DNA from: Sandarakinorhabdus cyanobacteriorum
GTDB lineage: Bacteria; Pseudomonadota; Alphaproteobacteria; Sphingomonadales; Sphingomonadaceae
DNA: 38,108 bases
NCBI RefSeq assembly: GCF_002251755.1
Contig: NZ_NOXT01000130.1
Coordinates: forward strand, 992 to 39,099
Reading direction: 5' to 3'
Shown: positions 17,336 through 25,588 of the stretch, in pieces
How positions within the stretch are numbered: the first letter of the stretch is position 1
Layout: every line of letters starts with the position of its first letter
The notes under the pieces: model-generated
Told to the model about the DNA's origin: nothing
Seen by the model: only the letters and a program-made list of their open reading frames with translations
Databases searched by the model: none
Program-made: the position numbers and the translations under genes

Positions 17336-18207
17336 CCAATATCCCCCTTCTGGCCGGTATCGAAGCCGGCGGCACCAAATTCGTGCTGGCCGTGGGTCAT
17401 GCCCCCGATGCCATCACCGCCCGCCATGTCATCCCCACCCGCACGCCGGCTGAAACCCTGGCCGAAGCCAGCGCCTGGTTCGCCGCCCAGGGCGCCATCG
17501 CGGCCATGGGCATCGCCAGCTTCGGCCCGGTGGCGCTGGATCGCGCTTCCCCGCGCTGGGGCCATATCACCAACACGCCCAAGCCGGGGTGGGCCGATTG
17601 CGATCTGGCCGGCCATTTCGCCCGCAGCCTGGGCGTGCCGGTGGGCTTTGACACCGATGTGAACGGCGCCGCGCTGGCCGAAGCCCGCATGGGCGCCGGC
17701 CGTGATGCCGGTTCGCTGGCCTATGTCACCATTGGCACGGGGGTGGGCGGCGGCCTCATCCTCGATGGCCAGCTGGTGCATGGCGCCGCCCATCCGGAAA
17801 TGGGCCACATGCTACCGCGCCGCCCGGCCAACGATGCCGATTTTCCCGGCATCTGCCCCCATCATGGCGATTGCCTGGAAGGGCTGGTATGCGGCCCGGC
17901 GATCATCGCGCGCTGGGGCCAGCCATTGTCAGGCCTGCCCGCCGATCATCCCGGCCACGCCATCATCGCCGATTATCTGGGGCAACTCTGCCACACGCTG
18001 ATCGCCACCACGGCGGTGGAAATCATCGTGCTGGGCGGCGGCGTGATGAACACGCCCGGCCTGATCGACCGGGTGCGCGCCCGCACCGACACCCTGGGCA
18101 ACGCCTATTTCCCCGGCACCGGCCGCCACCGCATCCTGCCCCCTGCCCTCGCTGACAACAGCGGGATCACAGGCGCCCTGCTGCTGGCGCAGGCCGCCGC
18201 CCGTTAG
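17332..18207 (+). CDS. ROK-family fructokinase
   Basis: A 291-residue sugar kinase. It has the N-terminal phosphate loop GIEAGGTKF (9-17), catalytic aspartate D109 in FDTDVNGAALAE, adenosine-loop GTGVGGGLILDG, and the ROK zinc site with H159 of HPEMGH plus C175, H178 and C181 in GICPHHGDCLEG. The CPxHGDCLEG form and the start GIEAGGTKF are typical of YdhR/ScrK-type fructokinases, which phosphorylate fructose to fructose-6-phosphate with ATP in the cytosol. The start overlaps the GH68 stop (ATGA), so fructose released from sucrose would be used at once. Its TAG at 18205-18207 interlocks with the TAA of the convergent acyl-CoA synthetase gene. Confidence 0.92.
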   Translation: MTNIPLLAGIEAGGTKFVLAVGHAPDAITARHVIPTRTPAETLAEASAWFAAQGAIAAMGIASFGPVALDRASPRWGHITNTPKPGWADCDLAGHFARSLGVPVGFDTDVNGAALAEARMGAGRDAGSLAYVTIGTGVGGGLILDGQLVHGAAHPEMGHMLPRRPANDADFPGICPHHGDCLEGLVCGPAIIARWGQPLSGLPADHPGHAIIADYLGQLCHTLIATTAVEIIVLGGGVMNTPGLIDRVRARTDTLGNAYFPGTGRHRILPPALADNSGITGALLLAQAAAR

Positions 18208-19901
18208 GCCGTCGGCAGCGCCGCGCTCAACTGTTCGCGCAGCTCGCGCCGCAGGAACTTGCCGCTGGCATTGCGCGGCAGCGGATCGGCCATGAACCAG
18301 ATGTGGCGGGGCAGCTTGTAATTGGCGATCAGCGCCGCGCAGTGCTGGCGCAGGCCCTCGGCGTCCAAGGCCTCGCCGGGCTTCAACACCACGGCCACGC
18401 CCACCTCTTCGCCCAGCCGTTCGTCGGCCACGCCGAACACGCAGCATTCGGCCACCGCCGGGTGGCGATAGATGGCGGCCTCCACCTCCGCGCAATAGAC
18501 ATTCTCGCCGCCGCGCAGCACCATGTCCTTCTTGCGGTCGACGATATAGATGAAGCCATGCTCGTCGATGCGGGCAATGTCGCCGGTGTGCAGCCAGCCA
18601 TCGGTGATGGCAGCGGCAGTGGCCTCCGGCCGGTTGATATAGCCCTTGATCACCGCCGCACCGCGCACCCACAGTTCGCCAACCGCTCCCGGCGGCACCA
18701 TGTTGCCATCATCGTCCACGCACTTCGCCTCATAGGCCGGCATGGCAGGGCCGGCGCTGTCCGGCTTGTCGACAAAGAAATCCCCGGAGCAGGAGGTGAT
18801 GATCCCGCAGGTTTCGGTCATGCCATATCCGGTGCTCGGCCGGGCGCCGGCCACCCGGTCCTCGATCTTGTGCACCAGATCGGGCGGCACCTGGGCGCCA
18901 CCGCCCGACATCGCGGTCAGGCTCGACACATCGGTGGTGGCAAAATCCGGGTGGTTGATCAGTTCGCGCGCCATCACCGGCACGCCGCCGACGGAAGTCA
19001 CCCGTTCCTGTTCGATGATGCGTAGTGCCTCGCCCGCATCCCAGCGATACATCAGCACGATCGTGCCGCCCGCCGCCGTGGTGGCATAGGCGCCGCAATT
19101 GTTGGCGGTCACATGGAACAGCGGCGTTGTCAGCAGCGTCACCGGCACCGGCGGCGTGGCCGGCGGCGCCACACCGGTGGCCAGCTGCACCGCCCGCGCC
19201 GTGGACGCACCGGCATAGAGCATGTTGAACAAGTTGGTGATGCAGCCCCGGTGCGTCAGCTGCGCGCCCTTGGGAAAGCCTGTGGTGCCCGATGTGTAGA
19301 AGATGCAGGCATCGGCATCCGGATCGATCGCCACCTCGGGCATCGCCCCGCCATGGGCGATCACTTCCGCAAATGGCGTCACGCCGGGTGCCGGCTCGGC
19401 CAGCCGCACGCCCACCAGCTGCAGCCCGGCCGGCGGCGCGGCAATGCCCCGGAACCGCGCCAGCCGCTCGGCATCCAGAAACAGCGCCTTGGGCGCCGCA
19501 TCCGCCAGGCCATAGGCCATTTCCTCCGGCGTCCACCAGGCGTTCATGCCCACCACGGCAATCCCGGTCGACACGCAGGCCCAATAGATCAGCAGCCATT
19601 CCGGATAGTTGCGCATGGCAATCGCCACCCGGTCCCCCGGCTGCACGCCGGCAGCGGCCAGCCAGGCGGCAATGGCGTCCACGCGGGCATGGGCTTCGGC
19701 ATAGGTCAGCCGCTCGCCTTCATACACAAGATAGGGGCGCTCGGCGAACTGGCGCGTTGATTGCCACAGGGCCCGCACATCCGGCAGCGCATGGGCATAG
19801 GCCCGCACCGGAACCCCGCCCACGTTTATGGTGACAATCTCGAACGCGCCGCCCGGCCCGGTCAACTCGTCGCGCGCCTGCGCCAGTTCCGCGTAGTGCA
19901 T
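18204..19901 (-). CDS. Class I adenylate-forming enzyme, acyl-CoA synthetase
   Basis: A 565-residue AMP-binding enzyme that activates a carboxylic acid with ATP and CoA. Motifs: P-loop-like FYTSGTTGFPKGAQLTH, the GYGMTETCG motif (A5), hinge region GWLHTGDIARIDEHGFIYI with DRKKDM (A8), and the catalytic lysine in NASGKFLRREL near the C-terminus (A10). Length and motif set fit medium/long-chain fatty acyl-CoA synthetases. The ATG at 19901 (MHYAELAQ) is preferred because GGGGAGG lies just before it; another in-frame ATG lies 30 bases upstream. It stands alone, divergent from the RluE-like gene, and its stop overlaps that of the ROK gene by 4 bp. The natural acid is unknown. Confidence 0.9.
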   Translation of the reverse strand: MHYAELAQARDELTGPGGAFEIVTINVGGVPVRAYAHALPDVRALWQSTRQFAERPYLVYEGERLTYAEAHARVDAIAAWLAAAGVQPGDRVAIAMRNYPEWLLIYWACVSTGIAVVGMNAWWTPEEMAYGLADAAPKALFLDAERLARFRGIAAPPAGLQLVGVRLAEPAPGVTPFAEVIAHGGAMPEVAIDPDADACIFYTSGTTGFPKGAQLTHRGCITNLFNMLYAGASTARAVQLATGVAPPATPPVPVTLLTTPLFHVTANNCGAYATTAAGGTIVLMYRWDAGEALRIIEQERVTSVGGVPVMARELINHPDFATTDVSSLTAMSGGGAQVPPDLVHKIEDRVAGARPSTGYGMTETCGIITSCSGDFFVDKPDSAGPAMPAYEAKCVDDDGNMVPPGAVGELWVRGAAVIKGYINRPEATAAAITDGWLHTGDIARIDEHGFIYIVDRKKDMVLRGGENVYCAEVEAAIYRHPAVAECCVFGVADERLGEEVGVAVVLKPGEALDAEGLRQHCAALIANYKLPRHIWFMADPLPRNASGKFLRRELREQLSAALPTA

Positions 19902-19999
19902 GGCCCTCCCCAGAGCATGGTTGCAGCCCATGATGTTGCACGCGCACCGCCGCGCCGAAAGCTATCTAGAGCCATTGGGCGGGCAGCCGCACATGGGGT

Positions 20000-20025
20000 G
20001 GGAGACCGCGACTGGAGACCGCGAC
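20000..20025. repeat. Short tandem direct repeat, 13-bp unit x2
   Basis: GGAGACCGCGAC occurs at 20001-20012 and again at 20014-20025, separated by one T, in the 161-bp gap between the divergent acyl-CoA synthetase and RluE-like genes. It could be a regulator site or a replication-slippage duplication. Confidence 0.6.
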
Positions 20026-20062
20026 GGAAGACAGGGCCGCGTTCCAGCGATATGAACGCGCC

Positions 20063-20638
20063 ATGGCCCGGCTGCTCCTGTTCAACAAACCCTTCGGCGT
20101 CCTGTCGCAATTCACCGATCGTGGATCGCCCACGGCGCGTCCAACCCTGTCGGACCATATCGATGTGAAGGGCGTCTATCCCGCCGGGCGGCTGGATCAG
20201 GACAGCGAGGGGCTGTTGCTGCTGTGCGATGACGGTCGGTTGCAGGCGCGCATCGCCGATCCGCGCTTCAAGCTGCCCAAGACCTATCTTGTCCAGGTCG
20301 AAGGCGATCCGCAGGCGCCCGCGCTGGATCAATTGCGCCACGGCGTGCGGCTGAAGGATGGCATGACGCTTCCGGCTGCGGTGGATCGCATCGACCCGCC
20401 CGACCTGTGGCCACGCGACCCGCCGATCCGCCAGCGCAAATCCATTCCCGATGCCTGGCTGAAACTCACCATCCGCGAAGGGCGCAACCGCCAGGTGCGC
20501 CGCATGACCGCGGCGGTTGGCCTGCCCACGCTGCGGCTGGTGCGCTGGTCCATTGGCGACTGGACGGTTGCCGGCATCGCGCCGGGCCAGTTTGTGGAAA
20601 TCGCCGTTCCGCCCGGCCGCACCGCATCAGGATCCTGA
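20063..20638 (+). CDS. rluE: rRNA large subunit pseudouridine synthase, RluE-like
   Basis: A 191-residue pseudouridine synthase of the RsuA/RluB/E/F family without an S4 domain, as in RluE. It starts MARLLLFNKPFGVLSQF, has catalytic aspartate D45 in AGRLDQDSEGLLLL, then the KTYLVQVEG strand and the C-terminal REGRNRQVRRMTAAVG and LRLVRWSIG motifs. RluE isomerises one uridine in 23S rRNA (U2457 in E. coli). Lack of S4 and overall length fit RluE best. The ATG at 20063 directly precedes the conserved start. It is followed after 6 bp by rlmJ, another 23S rRNA modification gene, so the two probably form an operon. Confidence 0.88.
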   Translation: MARLLLFNKPFGVLSQFTDRGSPTARPTLSDHIDVKGVYPAGRLDQDSEGLLLLCDDGRLQARIADPRFKLPKTYLVQVEGDPQAPALDQLRHGVRLKDGMTLPAAVDRIDPPDLWPRDPPIRQRKSIPDAWLKLTIREGRNRQVRRMTAAVGLPTLRLVRWSIGDWTVAGIAPGQFVEIAVPPGRTASGS

Positions 20639-20644
20639 ACCCCG

Positions 20645-21475
20645 ATGAACTATCGCCATTCCTTCCATGCCGGCAACAGTGCCGATGTCGTGAAACATTG
20701 CCTGCTGATCAGGCTCGTCCGGGCCCTGCAGCAAAAGCCTGGTGCGCTGACCCTGATCGACACCCATGCCGGTTGCGGCCTGTACGACCTTGGCGGCGAG
20801 GAGGCTCAGCGCACGGGCGAGGCGGCGCACGGCGTGCTGCGGGCCTTTGCCGATGCCAGCCCCTTGCTGGACGATTATCGCGCCGCCGTGCAGGCGGTGA
20901 ATGTGGGGCCCGAGCCACATCTCTACCCCGGCTCGCCGCGTATCCTGGCCCAGTTGCTGCGGCCGCAGGATGCCCTGATCCTCAACGAAAAACACCCCCA
21001 GGATGCCCAGGCCCTGCGCGCCGCCATGCGCGGCACGCAAGCCGCCGTGCACGAACGCGACGCCTATGAACTCTGGCTGGCGCTGTTGCCCACCCGCACG
21101 CCGCGCGGCCTGGTGGTGGTGGACCCGCCCTATGAACAAACCGATGAACGCGCCCGCATCACCGCCGCCCTGGCCGCCGCCCACCGCAAATGGGCGCATG
21201 GCGTTACCCTTATCTGGTTCCCGCTGAAAGACCGTGGCACCCATCTGCGCTGGACGGAACAGCTGCGCCGGCTCGGCATCCCCAAGTTCCTCGCCGTGGA
21301 GCATTGGCTCTATGATGCCGACCAGCCCGACCTGTACAACGGCGCCGGCCTGTTCATCATCAACCCGCCCTATGCCTTCACCCAGGCCCTGCCGCCCGTG
21401 CTGGCGGCCCTGCGCTCCGCGCTCGCGCCCTATGGGCACCAGGGCACGATCACGGCCAGCTGGCTGCACGATTGA
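20645..21475 (+). CDS. rlmJ: 23S rRNA (adenine(2030)-N6)-methyltransferase RlmJ
   Basis: A 276-residue Rossmann-fold methyltransferase, the usual length for RlmJ. The N-terminus MNYRHSFHAGNSADVVKH is diagnostic of the family. The SAM-binding motif I is LIDTHAGCGLYDL (37-49), and the catalytic N6-adenine motif DPPY is at 160-163. The C-terminus contains NGAGLFIINPPY. RlmJ methylates A2030 of 23S rRNA during assembly in E. coli. It begins 6 bp after the RluE-like gene and is convergent with the second TonB receptor of module B, with a hairpin between them. Confidence 0.95.
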   Translation: MNYRHSFHAGNSADVVKHCLLIRLVRALQQKPGALTLIDTHAGCGLYDLGGEEAQRTGEAAHGVLRAFADASPLLDDYRAAVQAVNVGPEPHLYPGSPRILAQLLRPQDALILNEKHPQDAQALRAAMRGTQAAVHERDAYELWLALLPTRTPRGLVVVDPPYEQTDERARITAALAAAHRKWAHGVTLIWFPLKDRGTHLRWTEQLRRLGIPKFLAVEHWLYDADQPDLYNGAGLFIINPPYAFTQALPPVLAALRSALAPYGHQGTITASWLHD

Positions 21476-21497
21476 TCCATGGCGGCCACCGCCATGA
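21474..21497. terminator. Candidate bidirectional hairpin between rlmJ and TonB gene
   Basis: ATGGCGG (21479-21485), loop CCA, CCGCCAT (21489-21495) form a perfect 7-bp stem flanked by GATC on each side with one bulged C. It fills the 22-bp gap between two convergent stop codons. No U-tract is present. Confidence 0.4.
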
Positions 21498-23429
21498 TCA
21501 GAAATCGATGGTCAGATACCCACCCACCCGCCGGCCGGGGATCAGATCATAGGCGCCAGCCCCCTGCAGTTCAAAGCCTTGCAGATCGGTCAGATTTTCC
21601 ACCTGCAGGCGCAGCAGGGCGGATTGCCCGGCCAGCCTGAAGCTGTAGCGCGCGCCCAGATCGACCAGCGTGCGCGCAGGGATGCGGGTCTGCGCGCTCA
21701 CCGTTGCCACTTCGGGGCTGCGATGGCTGATGGCCAGATCAACGCCCAGGCCATCAAGCAGCGGTGGCCGCCAATCAAGGTTCAATTCGATGCGGCGGCT
21801 GATCGCCCCCACCGGCTGGTCCCCCACCCGGCCCAGCGCCACCCCGGCTCCCGTCACCCGCGGCCACAACAGCACGCTGCCCGCCACCATGCTGAACCGG
21901 CTGGTCACTGCACCCGAAACCGAAAGCTCGATGCCGCGATTGATCACCTCGCCCAGCGCGTCAAAGTGGTTGCCGGCATCCAGGTTGAAATAGGGCTTTC
22001 GCACATCAAACAGGCCAGCCACCAGCCGCACATCGCCGCTGATCGCCCAGCGCAGGCCGGCATCATGCTGGCGCGTGCGGATCGCCGGCAGCGCCTCGTT
22101 GCGGTTGGCGGCATTGCCCGGCGCGATGCCGCTTTCCTCCAGCCCCGTCACCGTGCCGGCATAGGCGATCAGCCTGGGCGTCAACTCAACGGCCAGCGTC
22201 GCGTTGTACAGCAGCGGCGATGCATCGGTCACCACCGGCGCCAGGCTGGGCAGGCCGATGCGCTTGGCATAGTCCGTCGTCTGCACCCCAAGGCTCAGCT
22301 CGCCAACGCCGGGCCAGCGCGCTTCCCAGGCGATGCCGGCAATGATCTGCCGCACCCGATCCTTCTGCTGCTCGCTAAATTCCAGCCGGGGCGGCGGCGC
22401 CCGGGTGGGGGCAAAGATGCTGGTGGCGCCCAGATCGATGAAATCCGATCCGTCAAAGCGCCGGTCCCCGGCCCGCGCCCGCAGGCTGGCGTGGATGCGA
22501 TGGGTGCGCGGCCCGTCGATGATGGTGCGCGTCAACCGCAATTCGCCGCTGGTGCTGGCAAATTTCACCGGCGGATCGGCAATCACCAGCTGGTTGCCCC
22601 GGCCATCGGCCGCCACATCGGTGATCAGGTTGGCAAAACCGCGCGCATCATCGAACAGCGAGCGGAACAGGCCGGCCCGCACCTCCCACCCCGGCCCCGG
22701 CCGCCAAGTGCCCAACACCCCGGCATTGAAGGCCACCCCGCGATACCGCGCCCATTCCGGCCCCTTGAACAGCCGGCGCGGCAGCCGCGGCGGCAAGCCC
22801 TCACCGGCGGGCAGGAAGATCGGCCCGGTCTGGTCAAACCCCTCCGACCGCGCCAGAAAGGGCAGAATTTCCACCGCATCCGACGGGGCATAGCGCGCCG
22901 CCAGCGATACCTGCCAGAAACTGGCGCGGGTGGCATTGTAGAACCGGTCGTCAAACTGCGCCGCCCCGGCCGCCATGCTCAGGCCCTTGGCCACCGGCAG
23001 ATTGGCATCCAGCTCCAGCGCCGCATTTCCCCACTGGTTCAGCGCGCCCAGCACGCTCAAGGCCGCATCGTCGCCCGGCTTGCGGAAGGCATAATCCACA
23101 ATGCCGGTGGGCGCCGGAAACGGGCTGCCCAACGCCGAAAGCCCCACCCGGATGGTGGTGGCCCGGCGCAGGCGCGGGTTCAGCCCCCAGACCTGATCGA
23201 AATACAGGCCATCGATGCGCACATTGCCGGCCGCCGTCGGCGAAAATCCGCGCACATTGCCGGCGTTATACAGCCCGATCGTTTCCCGCCCGATGGAGGT
23301 GCCAAAGGCATCGCTGGCGCCGCGCACGGCATTTTCGGCCGCGCGCGCCCCGGTGGCGGCGGTGCTGTTGTCCACCGCCTGCGCCAGGGCTGGCCCGGCC
23401 AGCAGCCCGGCCAGCAGCACCAGCCGCAT
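21498..23429 (-). CDS. Module B second TonB-dependent receptor, divergent subfamily
   Basis: A 643-residue beta-barrel receptor with signal peptide MRLVLLAGLLAGPALAQA and a C-terminal strand RVGGYLTIDF. The N-terminal domain is unusual. No classical TonB box is visible; instead there is AAENAVRGASDAFG, then SIGRETIGLYNAGNVRGFSP and AAGNVRIDGLYFDQ, which take the place of the normal plug opening. The gene at 33313-35232 has almost the same block (AAENALQAADDGFG, AIGRESIGLYSADDIRGF, AGNVRLEGLYFDP) and is a clear paralogue. The start overlaps the stop of the upstream receptor gene (TGATG), so the two are co-translated; after the in-frame TGA upstream, its expression may be affected by polarity. 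Ligand unknown; a metal or metallophore is inferred from the operon. Confidence 0.88.
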   Translation of the reverse strand: MRLVLLAGLLAGPALAQAVDNSTAATGARAAENAVRGASDAFGTSIGRETIGLYNAGNVRGFSPTAAGNVRIDGLYFDQVWGLNPRLRRATTIRVGLSALGSPFPAPTGIVDYAFRKPGDDAALSVLGALNQWGNAALELDANLPVAKGLSMAAGAAQFDDRFYNATRASFWQVSLAARYAPSDAVEILPFLARSEGFDQTGPIFLPAGEGLPPRLPRRLFKGPEWARYRGVAFNAGVLGTWRPGPGWEVRAGLFRSLFDDARGFANLITDVAADGRGNQLVIADPPVKFASTSGELRLTRTIIDGPRTHRIHASLRARAGDRRFDGSDFIDLGATSIFAPTRAPPPRLEFSEQQKDRVRQIIAGIAWEARWPGVGELSLGVQTTDYAKRIGLPSLAPVVTDASPLLYNATLAVELTPRLIAYAGTVTGLEESGIAPGNAANRNEALPAIRTRQHDAGLRWAISGDVRLVAGLFDVRKPYFNLDAGNHFDALGEVINRGIELSVSGAVTSRFSMVAGSVLLWPRVTGAGVALGRVGDQPVGAISRRIELNLDWRPPLLDGLGVDLAISHRSPEVATVSAQTRIPARTLVDLGARYSFRLAGQSALLRLQVENLTDLQGFELQGAGAYDLIPGRRVGGYLTIDF

Positions 23430-25513
23430 CAGAAGCGCACCAGCGCGCTGGCGCGCAGCGTGCGCGGCTGGCCGGGATAGAAATTGTTGTTGGTGTTGCC
23501 GTTCTCGAAATAACGCGCGTTGCCGATGTTGATCAGGTTCAGCTGCACCTGCACCGCCTCCAGCGGCTGCAGATAGAGCGCCGCATCAAACCGGGCATAG
23601 CCGGGCAGGCGGAAGCTGTTGGCCGGATCGATGAAGCGCGCATCAACGATGGTGGCACCCACGCCCACGCCGACATGGCGGGGAACATCACCCCGCGCCC
23701 ACAGGCTGGCGGCATGGCGCGGCACCTGGTTCAACTGCCGGCCCAACAGGGTGCGATCCGCCGTCACCTCGGCATCGGTAAAGGCATAGGCCGCTTCGAA
23801 CGCCAGCCCCTTCACCGGCTGCAGCGCCAGATCCAGCTCGATGCCCTGGCTGCGCTGTTCGCCGCTCTGCCGGTCGGCCGGTGATGGCGCCGGTTCGGCC
23901 ACCCGCACATTGGTCTTGGTGATGCGGAACCAGCTCGCCGATGCACGCAACAGGCCGTCGCGGCTTTCCCAGCGGGCACCCGCTTCAAACTGTTCGCCCA
24001 GCGATGGCAGCGCCACCGCCCGGTCCACCAGCGGCCGCGTGCTGGTTTCGGGGTTGAAGCTGCGGCCCCAGTTGGCAAACAGCGCAAAGCCATTGCCGGG
24101 CAGGATCGTCACCCCCAGCCGCGGCGTCACCGCCGTGTCTTCGGTGCGCCCGGTCACGCCGCTGATATTGTCGGTGAAGCGGGCGCGGCTGCGCTCCACG
24201 CGCAGGCCGGCGGTGGTGCGCAGCCATGGCATTCAGGCGCTTTCCAACTGCACCAGCGCGCCCAGCCCGTCGGCACGCGACCGGCTGCCCACGATGGCCG
24301 CCGTGGTCGGGCTGTAAAGCGCGCCGCCCACCGGCGCAAAGATGTTCACCGGCGCGTTCACCGTGGCGCGGTTGATGGTGGAAAAGCCGCTGTTCTCGCT
24401 CCAGTCGGCCGAGATCAGCAGCGTGTGGGCGATGCCACCGGTGCGCGCCTTCACCACCAGATCAAGCTGCGCGCTGGCATCATCCTCGCGGTCGATGGTG
24501 ATCTGGTTGCGGCGGTTCAGCACGCCGCCCGCGGTCAACAGCGGCACCGTCGCCCCGCCGCCCACCGGGAAGAAATAGGCCCCGCGCGCATCACCCCGGC
24601 CCCAGCCGCCGCCCATACGCAGCAGCACATCATCGCTGAATTCATGGGTCAGCCGCGCGGTGATGGTGCGGGTTTCATTGCGAAAATTGTCGGCCGGATC
24701 GCCCAGGAAGCGCCCCGGCGGCAGGTCGGTCATCAACCCCAACAGGCCGGGCGCGGCGGCAAGGCCACGATCGAACACGCCATCCCGGTCCAGCCACTCC
24801 CCCTCGATCACGATGCGGGTGCGCTCACCGGGCTGAAGGGCAATGGCCGGCGCCAGATAGCGGGTCTCGTTGGCCACCGCGTCGCGAAACCCGTCGCCAT
24901 TCTCCCACACGCCGTTGACGCGCAGGCCAATGCCGCTGCCCAGCGCCAGGTTCACATCGGCGGTGCCACGCACCAGCCCGTCGTCGTCCACCATCAGCCC
25001 GGCACTGCCGAAATTGCGCGCCACATCCGGCTGCTTCGTCACGATGTTCACGGCCCCGCCCGGCTCCAGCCGGCCATAGAGCATGGAGGCCGGGCCCTTC
25101 AGCACCTCGATCCGCTCGATATTCTGCACCTCGCTCACCGGCCAGGCGACACCCTGGCGATAACCGTTGCGCAGATTGGTCTGGGCCACAAAGCCACGCA
25201 GGCGAAAGCGCGTGTTGAACCCGCCGATGCCGCCCACCGGATTGGTGCCCGAAACCGTGCGCAGCGCATCGGTCAGGCTGACCAGCCCGCGATCGGCCAG
25301 CAGCGCGGCGCCCACCGTGTCAACACTGAACGGCAGTTCCAGCGCCGGCGTGTCGGTGCGGGTGGCGGCCAGGGTGCGCGGGGCATAACGGTCGATGCTG
25401 GCCGTCACGATGATTTCGGCCGCCTCTGTATCCGCATCGGCTGCCAGCGCCGGCGTGGCCCCAAAGCACAGACCAACGCCCAGCAACAGGATCAGACGGG
25501 TGGTCGGGGGCAT
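23429..25513 (-). pseudogene. Module B TonB-dependent receptor, interrupted by in-frame TGA
   Basis: A 695-codon frame from ATG 25513 to TGA 23429, broken by TGA at codon 427 (24235-24233). The N-part has a signal peptide (LILLLGVGLCFGATPALA), TonB box EIIVTA (33-38), siderophore-type plug with IERIEVLKGPASMLYGRLEP and NIVTKQP, and the first barrel strands. The C-part continues in the same frame (MPWLRTTAGLRVERSRA...) and ends in a normal last strand, RTLRASALVRF. Together they have the right length and order for one receptor, so a single base change is the simplest cause. The stop is followed at once by ATG, so reinitiation could make a 267-residue barrel fragment, which is unlikely to fold alone. 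The start at 25513 has GGAG six bases upstream. Misread base and real nonsense mutation cannot be separated here. Confidence 0.83.
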
Positions 25514-25525
25514 GAGCATCTCCGT

Positions 25526-25543
25526 GTAATGTCATAACATGCC
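25526..25543. promoter_or_regulatory. Predicted Zur-type operator before module B TonB genes
   Basis: ATGTCATAACAT (25529-25540) is a 12-bp dyad with one mismatched pair, in context GTAATGTCATAACATGCC. Its ATAACAT half is identical to that of the two other predicted sites (11090-11104, 30965-30979). It lies in the only sizeable gap of module B, just upstream of the ribosome binding site of the TonB gene. Confidence 0.5.
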
Positions 25544-25566
25544 ATGGTTCGGCCAAGGCCGATGGC
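25541..25566 (-). terminator. Candidate hairpin ending the COG0523-ABC unit
   Basis: GCCAT (25541-25545) pairs with ATGGC (25562-25566), and CGGCC (25550-25554) pairs with GGCCG (25557-25561), giving an interrupted hairpin with a tight AA loop and a GGTT bulge. It lies 23 bases past the second permease's stop and just before the Zur-like element, where one unit should end and the next begin. No U-tract. Confidence 0.35.
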
Positions 25567-25588
25567 AGGTTGCATGGTGGTGAAATTC

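Noticed and set aside
18204-18207. Possible read-through fusion of ROK kinase and acyl-CoA synthetase
   Set aside because: The genes are convergent on opposite strands; their stop codons simply interlock by 4 bp.
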